This document shows positions 5,993 to 10,552 of a stretch of DNA of 10,552 bases, in pieces. The position numbers and the translations under genes are program-made. How positions within the stretch are numbered: position 1 is the first letter of the stretch; the number at the start of each line of letters is the position of its first letter. Source of the DNA: Candidatus Brocadiaceae bacterium (lineage in GTDB: Bacteria; Planctomycetota; Brocadiia; SM23-32); assembly GCA_003551785.1 (NCBI GenBank), contig PUNP01000140.1, positions 1-10,552 on the forward strand, in the 5' to 3' direction. A model generated the notes under the pieces. The model worked only from the letters and a program-made list of their open reading frames with translations, was not told the DNA's origin and did not search any database.

Positions 5993-7909
5993 CTAATATG
6001 AAACAGGGAATTCACTTATACGCAGCATAGTCGCTCCCATAGGCTTAAGCGTCAGGGTGTGTTCTTCGCAATCCAGATCCGGGTCGGCCGGCGACTGGGG
6101 TATGGTAATATGATCACCCTTATTCCAGTTCGTTACAAGTCTCGCGCGAGGAACCTTTAACATGATCGGAGATTGATCAAAATCCCAGGGATAACCGGCG
6201 TTTTCCTTTTTTATCACTTCGATTTCATCAACGGCGGGCGGCTCGGCAAAACCGTAACGCCATTCAGAACGAGGCCAAAGCTGCATGGCAGGATATTGCC
6301 GGCTGCATTTACCCGCCCCGTCGTTGGTCGTGTAAGTGGTCTTCGCTTCAATCGGCAGAGAGAAAAGCAGCGGACCGTGATAAAAAGTTATACTCTGATT
6401 GTTTTCCTCGACCCTCGGTTCTGTTTTTAATGTAAGGGTGACTTCGTCACCGTCTTCAAAGGTGTTTTCCAGATTGGTGAAGTGAGATTCATCGGAATGC
6501 CGGCTGTCTATGCGCTCATCATTCAGGTCAAGGCTGTATGACCTGCACCAGCCGGGTATGCGCATGCGGAAATTAAGTTTTTGCGGTGACTCACAATAAA
6601 ACTTGAATCTGACTTGATCATCAAAGGGATAGGCGGTTTTCTGCTGAATTCTAATTTTATTATTGGGATCAATGTTGATTTCAGCCATGGAGGGCATGTA
6701 AAAAACCGCGCTCAATTCCCTTTCGCGCAACAGCCACATGTTTTTGATGAAGCAAGGCAGCATGCGGTGTATGTTGCCGGTGCAGCATTCAGTGTCATGC
6801 CCCGGCCGATAACACAATCTGCCTTTCGCTCCCTGCCCCCAGGAGGACTTATCATTGAAGTTGCTGGAGCCGTCCATACTGACTGGCAGATTAGGGCCGC
6901 CATAGTATTGATGAGCCTTAAAGTCCGAGGTCACGGAACTGAATCCAGCATTGTACAGGACCTTCTCCATTTTGTCCGCATAGCGAGCTTCACCGCAGGC
7001 TTGCAAACCCCAGCCGACAGCCCAGATGAAATCAGAGACATTGCAAGTTTCATGCACCTTATGGAAACCTTTACCATCGAGGGCTTCGCTGGCGCTGCCC
7101 AAACCGTCCACAAGCTCATGCTCTTCAGCATACCCTTGCAAAGCTCGTTCGAACGCCTCCCGGTAGGCCGGTTCGGCGGTGTAATAAAATAATACCGCGG
7201 GCAGTTTAAGAAACTCATGGAATGTCACCGCGTGCTTCGCCGGCAGTACACCGGCCCGCATGGCGGGAGCGGTTAAGGGATTATCCTCTCCAGCCTGACG
7301 GCAAAAACGCCGGTAGATTGTTTCCGCCTCTTCAAGGTATTCTTTGTTATCAGTCAATGCCGCCAGCTGGCAAAGAGTCTCCACATGCAGCACTTTTCTT
7401 ATGCTGAAGCTGGCTCCTTTAATATTCGCGAAGATTTCTTTTTGTTTAAGCAGCTGCTGATAATAGCGCTCAATCGCCTGCAGCAGTTCGCGGTCTTCCG
7501 TGTTCAAGTATTCTTCGAGGAGCATCCTCATAAAGATGACCATGCACCAGAGATCATCTTGGACATTGCGCGGTCCAAGACCGCCGTCAGCCCCGGCGTT
7601 TTCCAGCGCGGATTTTATATTTTCTCTGACTTTGTCAAGTAGAGCTTTTGATTTGTTCAAATATCCGCAGCGCAAAGCGCCATCCAGATAATACGCGGTC
7701 TGTTCGTACGGCCACCAGTCCTGTCCCACCTCCGGATACTCCCGATTCTTCACATCCATCTGTTCAGTCCACATGCCTGTATTGTAGGGGAAACCGCTTG
7801 CCGCGGGATTGCCGGTAAGGCCTGTTTCCTGCCGCTCCAGGAATTTCGCCGCCCAGCCTTCGGGGGTCACGCGGCTGGCCGGGAGTGTTTCATAATTTTT
7901 TACGTTCAT
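5993..7909 (-). CDS. GH127-type beta-L-arabinofuranosidase (DUF1680 family)
   Basis: The 638-aa product has the usual length of the family, which removes terminal beta-L-arabinofuranose from plant glycans. Family motifs are visible in order: Q63-D-W-W-P-Y-E-Q (63-70) and L-D-G-A-L-R in the N-terminal alpha/alpha barrel, H286-E287-T-C289-N-V-S-D, and E-C375-C376-T-G-N. In the characterised Bifidobacterium enzyme, a Glu and three Cys at these places bind zinc, and one cysteine of the Cys-Cys pair is the nucleophile; all four ligands are present here. A beta-sandwich region follows (about 400-638). No signal peptide is seen, so the enzyme is probably cytoplasmic and acts on imported oligosaccharides. 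AGGAG (7919-7915) lies 5 nt before the ATG. The broken PHP gene ends 44 bases upstream, suggesting a former operon. The closely related GH146 family cannot be excluded. Confidence 0.88.
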   Translation of the reverse strand: MNVKNYETLPASRVTPEGWAAKFLERQETGLTGNPAASGFPYNTGMWTEQMDVKNREYPEVGQDWWPYEQTAYYLDGALRCGYLNKSKALLDKVRENIKSALENAGADGGLGPRNVQDDLWCMVIFMRMLLEEYLNTEDRELLQAIERYYQQLLKQKEIFANIKGASFSIRKVLHVETLCQLAALTDNKEYLEEAETIYRRFCRQAGEDNPLTAPAMRAGVLPAKHAVTFHEFLKLPAVLFYYTAEPAYREAFERALQGYAEEHELVDGLGSASEALDGKGFHKVHETCNVSDFIWAVGWGLQACGEARYADKMEKVLYNAGFSSVTSDFKAHQYYGGPNLPVSMDGSSNFNDKSSWGQGAKGRLCYRPGHDTECCTGNIHRMLPCFIKNMWLLRERELSAVFYMPSMAEINIDPNNKIRIQQKTAYPFDDQVRFKFYCESPQKLNFRMRIPGWCRSYSLDLNDERIDSRHSDESHFTNLENTFEDGDEVTLTLKTEPRVEENNQSITFYHGPLLFSLPIEAKTTYTTNDGAGKCSRQYPAMQLWPRSEWRYGFAEPPAVDEIEVIKKENAGYPWDFDQSPIMLKVPRARLVTNWNKGDHITIPQSPADPDLDCEEHTLTLKPMGATMLRISEFPVSY

Positions 7910-7914
7910 ACTTG

Positions 7915-7919
7915 CTCCT
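7915..7919 (-). promoter_or_regulatory. Ribosome binding site of the GH127 gene
   Basis: AGGAG on the minus strand lies 5 nt upstream of the ATG at 7909. It fixes that start and shows the gene can be translated independently of the broken gene before it. Confidence 0.75.
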
Positions 7920-7953
7920 GCTTGTTATTTACAAATATTCTATCACAATCTTC

Positions 7954-8563
7954 TTATTCCACCCACGCGGGCTGCAGCCAGGCTTGAGCGGTGGTCATCC
8001 TGGAGTTCTCCGCGGTCTCACCTTCAAGCTCGGTCCGTATGTAACCTTCATCGCCGCGAAAGCGATATTCGGCGTGGTCGTTCTCGATCTCTTCCAGTAA
8101 TGCTCCGTGGCGACCATAAAAACGAATTTTCCTGGAGCGCTCGGATGCCGCTTCGATGGCCGAGTCACTGACATTCAAAGCGCCTAATTCCAAACCGGTG
8201 GAGGCATAGAACCGTCCGTTCTTCAAGCTGTCAAGAATGGCTTCCCGGGTGAGCGATTCGGCGTAAACAACGCTGTAGCCGTTATAGGGGCTATCGTATT
8301 TTTCAACATCCCATGAGTGGCAATCAGGATTGGCGCCGCACCAGATTCGGTGCCCCAGACTGAGGCATTCGTCGTAAATAACGGTTGTCGTGTTCGGTGA
8401 CGCCGAGAAAACCGAAGCCCTTCCGCCGGCATATTTCTCTGGCCTCCTCGAACCCTGGAAAACCGCCCTGGACATGAGCGTGCCACATACCACTGAACGC
8501 TGACATACCATCAGTTTCACGATAAGGAGAAATCACTTGAAAATTTGAAGACGTTTTTTTCAT
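7954..8563 (-). pseudogene. PHP-domain metallohydrolase (CehA/McbA-like), internally deleted and frameshifted
   Basis: Two pieces of one protein lie in different frames. The first (from the ATG at 8563) gives the N-terminal PHP motifs H28-A-H30 and V-T-E-H-D-N (55-60), then loses homology and stops at 8324. The second frame carries on at about 8384 with Y-D-E-C-L-S-L-G-H-R, the late metal motif N-P-D-C-H, R-F-Y-A-S-T-G and a natural C-terminus ending A-W-L-Q-P-A-W-V-E. In intact family members, roughly 100 or more residues with further metal ligands separate the EHD and D-x-H motifs. Here they almost abut, so the gene has lost an internal block near 8365-8384 and changed frame. A functional hydrolase is not expected. 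The ATG at 8563 has AAAGG 9 nt upstream; a GTG at 8572 is possible. Upstream of the GH127 gene, it probably once served the same glycan pathway. Confidence 0.75.
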
Positions 8564-8587
8564 AATCAGCACCCTTTGCCCCTAAAG

Positions 8588-8692
8588 CCCTTTAAACATA
8601 TCTGTAATATCATATCCTGCAACTTTCTATTACGGAGGTACAGTTGTACCTCCGCTTGACCCTTTAAACATATCTGTGATATCATATCCTGC
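8588..8692. repeat. 33-bp direct repeat flanking a perfect hairpin
   Basis: The segment 8588-8620 recurs at 8660-8692 with a single difference (A/G at the nineteenth base). Both begin CCCTTTAAACATATCTGT and end ATATCATATCCTGC. Between them lies a hairpin with 9-bp arms, CGGAGGTAC (8633-8641) and GTACCTCCG (8646-8654), around AGTT. The second copy also contains the odd palindrome GATATCATATC (8679-8689). It occupies the spacer between divergent genes, so operators for a sugar-responsive regulator are one reading and a mobile palindromic repeat is another. Confidence 0.75.
8656..8685 (+). promoter_or_regulatory. Candidate promoter toward the GH28 gene
   Basis: TTGACC (8656-8661) and TATCAT (8680-8685) each match the sigma-70 consensus at five of six positions, with an 18-bp spacer. 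They lie in and next to the second repeat copy; the first copy keeps TATCAT but has AAAGCC at the -35 place. The transcript would have a leader of about 195 nt. A nearer but weaker pair, TTGAAC (8831-8836) and TTAATT (8854-8859), is an alternative. Confidence 0.35.
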
Positions 8693-8705
8693 TTCAACTT
8701 GCCCG

Positions 8706-8778
8706 AGCCCGTCCGTAAAGGCCTCGAGACCTAATTTTGTGCGTATAGAGACCGTAAGTACCTTTTCGCATGGGGTCT
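8706..8778. repeat. Dispersed intergenic repeat, copy 2 (mosaic)
   Basis: The left part (8706-8742) matches 5820-5858, with the core CCTAATTTTGTGC at 8730-8742. The right part contains TACCTTTTCGCAT (8759-8771), found also at 109-121 near the left end. GAGACC (8726-8731 and 8748-8753) faces GGTCT (8774-8778), giving a loose inverted-repeat boundary. It looks like a fuller copy of an element whose pieces are scattered in the window. Confidence 0.5.
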
Positions 8779-8888
8779 AGCTCCGGCTTAGCCTCAATCT
8801 TAATTGAATTCCTCCTTACCCTGTTTTATATTGAACATCGTTTATTTGTTGACTTAATTTTTCACGGAATAGGATTGAGGTTATAATT

Positions 8889-10226
8889 ATGATTTTACAA
8901 AAATATATTGAATCAACTGCTGATCATCCCCAGTTTTCAGTGGCCGAACCGCGCTTTCCGGAAGCGGTTTTTGACATCCGGGAATACGGAGCCGCGGAAG
9001 GCGGTGACGTAAGCAATACGGAAGCCTTCCGGCGTGCCGTCGCCGACTGTCATACAGCCGGCGGCGGACGCGTTCTTGTGCCTGCCGGGGAATGGCTCAC
9101 CGGCCCCATCAGTTTATTGGGGAGAGTCGACCTGCATTTGGAGAAAAACGCCAAAATCCTGTTTTCCACAGATCCGGCGGAGTACTTACCGCCGGTTTTC
9201 ACGCGCTGGGAAGGTGTTGAATGTTACAATTACTCACCGTTGATTTACGCAATTGACGCTGAAGATATTGCCGTAACCGGTGAAGGCAAATTCCTCGGCG
9301 GCGGCGAAGCGTGGTGGGGTTGGAAAGAAAACCAAGTAAACAACGCTTGGCGCGTTTATAACGCAGAGCACGAGGGTGTGCCCGTAGCTGAACGCGTTTA
9401 CGGTGATGGCCACTGCCTTCGCCCCTCGTTCTTTCAACCGATTCGCTGTAAGCGCGTCTTAATTGAGGATGCAGTGTTCGAAAATGGCCCCATGTGGACA
9501 CTTCATCCTGTTTACTGCGAAGACGTGACCGTACGAAATGTCACGGTCCACACAGAGGGACCGAATACTGACGGACTGAACCCCGATTCATGTGATCGTG
9601 TAATGATCGAAGGTTGCTCGTTCAGCACGGGGGACGACTGCATCGCTCTCAACTCGGGTATCAATGAAGATGGCCGACGAGTTGCGCGCCCCTGCCGGAA
9701 CATCATAGTCCGCGATTGCGTCACCTACTCCGGACATGGCGGTATGGTTATAGGCAGCGCGGTTTCGGGAGGGGTTGAAAATGTCTATGTCAGTGGTTTG
9801 AAATGCATCGGCACACAACGAGCCATCCGACTCAAATCCATGCGGGGCCGGGGCGGCTATATCAGAAACGTGCATATTGGAAACGTCGCAGCTGCCGGCA
9901 TCCCGGGTGATATCGTTCTCCTAACGATGCATTACAACACAAAAATGAAGCCTAATACGGAAATGCCGAGCGAGTTCCGCAACATCGTCATCCGCGATGT
10001 CCGCGGCGACGCGCACGGTGCCGCCGTGCGAATTAGGGGAATACCGGAAAGCCCGTTGCAAAATGTCCGTTTTGTGAACCTTGATCTGCGTGGAAACAGC
10101 GGCTTGGTATGCGAAGACGCGAAAGACCTGACGATCATCAATAGCCGTATAACCTCCTCCAACTCGCCAGCCTGGACATTGAACTCCGTAGAGGGTCTAC
10201 GCGTGGAAGACGGACACACTGTGTAA
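8889..10226 (+). CDS. GH28 polygalacturonase-family glycoside hydrolase
   Basis: The 445-aa product is a right-handed beta-helix enzyme that hydrolyses alpha-galacturonosyl links of pectin by inversion. All GH28 signature motifs are present in order: G-P-N226-T-D228-G, T-G-D249-D250-C, S-G-H283-G-G and R314-L-K316. The three aspartates are the catalytic set. The N-terminal F-D-I-R-E-Y-G-A-A (28-36) is the usual start of the fold. There is no signal peptide, so it is probably a cytoplasmic exo-acting enzyme on short oligogalacturonides or rhamnogalacturonan fragments rather than a secreted endo-enzyme. GAGG (8877-8880) lies 8 nt before the ATG. It is divergent from the PHP remnant and the GH127 gene, and the pair suggests use of arabinose-decorated pectin. 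Exact linkage specificity cannot be read from the sequence. Confidence 0.92.
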   Translation: MILQKYIESTADHPQFSVAEPRFPEAVFDIREYGAAEGGDVSNTEAFRRAVADCHTAGGGRVLVPAGEWLTGPISLLGRVDLHLEKNAKILFSTDPAEYLPPVFTRWEGVECYNYSPLIYAIDAEDIAVTGEGKFLGGGEAWWGWKENQVNNAWRVYNAEHEGVPVAERVYGDGHCLRPSFFQPIRCKRVLIEDAVFENGPMWTLHPVYCEDVTVRNVTVHTEGPNTDGLNPDSCDRVMIEGCSFSTGDDCIALNSGINEDGRRVARPCRNIIVRDCVTYSGHGGMVIGSAVSGGVENVYVSGLKCIGTQRAIRLKSMRGRGGYIRNVHIGNVAAAGIPGDIVLLTMHYNTKMKPNTEMPSEFRNIVIRDVRGDAHGAAVRIRGIPESPLQNVRFVNLDLRGNSGLVCEDAKDLTIINSRITSSNSPAWTLNSVEGLRVEDGHTV

Positions 10227-10245
10227 ACGGCCGCAATCTTATTCG

Positions 10246-10312
10246 CAGACCCTGAATTCCGCCGGTTTATTGACACCGGGGTCTGTGACACCGGGAGACA
10301 CCGGGGTCTGTG
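10246..10312. repeat. REP-like palindromic repeat downstream of GH28
   Basis: CAGACC (10246-10251) pairs with GGTCTG (10280-10285), and inside it CCGGT (10262-10266) pairs with ACCGG (10275-10279), a nested stem. GACACCGGGGTCTGTG occurs at 10272-10287 and again at 10297-10312, with a further GACACCGGG at 10287-10295. No T-run follows, so it is a repeat rather than an obvious terminator, though the stem could protect or end the GH28 transcript. Confidence 0.6.
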
Positions 10313-10350
10313 TAGGTTTAGTTATTGTTATTCAAATATTTAATATTTTT

Positions 10351-10410
10351 GGTTCTTCTCGGTTTTCTGTAAAACGATATAAAACGGGTTCTTCTCGGTT
10401 TTCTGTAAAA
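10351..10410. repeat. 24-bp perfect direct repeat with 36-bp period
   Basis: The segment 10351-10374 (starting GGTTCTTCTCGG and ending TCTGTAAAA) is repeated without a mismatch at 10387-10410, with 12 bases between. The copies sit in the spacer before the partial gene at the right edge. They may be binding sites for a regulator of that gene or the end of a mobile element; nothing in view decides. Confidence 0.75.
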
Positions 10411-10472
10411 TGACCTGGATCGTGATTAGAAAATATTGAATGTTGAATGAATACACTTTACGGGAACAAGCT

Positions 10473-10552
10473 ATGAAATACCCCACGGAAAAAGATGTTT
10501 TGGTGCTCAGCGTGCAGGAAAACCTGAGCCGTACTTATAATCTTGATGAGCG
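10473..10552 (+). CDS. Unidentified protein, 5' end only
   Basis: An ATG at 10473 opens a frame that runs off the window after 26 complete codons. The peptide (start M-K-Y-P-T-E-K-D-V-L-V-L, then Q-E-N-L-S-R-T-Y-N-L-D-E) is hydrophilic and has no signal peptide. A moderate ribosome site (GGGA, 10462-10465) lies 7 nt upstream. I do not recognise the family. The coding sense rests only on the open frame and its position. Confidence 0.45.
   Translation, partial: MKYPTEKDVLVLSVQENLSRTYNLDE

Noticed and set aside
6614..7192. 192-aa open frame on the plus strand
   Set aside because: It lies entirely antisense to the GH127 gene, whose zinc-ligand motifs and ribosome site are clear; it has no ribosome site or recognisable domain.
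8882..8887. Perfect TATAAT just before the GH28 start
   Set aside because: It is only 1 base upstream of the ATG, so a transcript from it would start inside the coding sequence; the TTGACT at 8849-8854 is 27 bp away.
10351..10410. CRISPR array
   Set aside because: There are only two repeat copies with a 12-bp spacer, too few and too short for a CRISPR unit, and no cas gene is in view.

Overview
The window looks like a chromosomal stretch from an anaerobic or gut/sediment bacterium of the PVC group, most likely Lentisphaerota or a close relative. This rests on three things: prepilin-like N-termini of the type R/N-F-T-L-(V/I)-E that lack the usual glycine before the cleavage site (a pattern I remember as common in Lentisphaerota), glycoside hydrolases without signal peptides, and spacers full of short palindromic repeats. 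It is an inference from protein features, not a database assignment.

Layout. Bases 1-413 are non-coding and hold small hairpins and a candidate promoter. A small basic protein (414-590) follows and ends at a clear intrinsic terminator. A shortened C4 zinc-ribbon protein (733-1068) and a type-2 PTS EIIA-domain protein (1081-1539) form a tight pair. After a T-rich spacer comes a minor-pilin cluster in the order PilV-like (1811-2260), a very large PilW-like protein (2260-4374, start overlapping the previous stop) and a PilX/GspK-like protein (4666-5775). The last two are separated by a spacer with a long inverted repeat. These three probably form the tip or priming complex of a type IV pilus or type II secretion pseudopilus.

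The right half is a carbohydrate-degradation locus. A GH127-type beta-L-arabinofuranosidase (7909-5993) lies on the minus strand, preceded by a broken PHP-domain (CehA/McbA-like) metallohydrolase gene (8563-7954). A GH28 polygalacturonase-type enzyme (8889-10226) is transcribed divergently. Both enzymes appear cytoplasmic, and together they suggest trimming of imported pectin-derived oligosaccharides that carry arabinose and galacturonate. The divergent spacer holds a 33-bp direct repeat flanking a perfect hairpin, and a promoter-like TTGACC/TATCAT pair lies in or next to one repeat copy. After GH28 come palindromic and direct repeats, then the first 26 codons of an unidentified gene that runs off the edge.

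I see no CRISPR array, tRNA, rRNA, complete insertion sequence or toxin-antitoxin pair. The least ordinary parts are the oversized pseudopilin cluster, the internally deleted PHP gene between two sugar hydrolases, and several families of short dispersed repeats.
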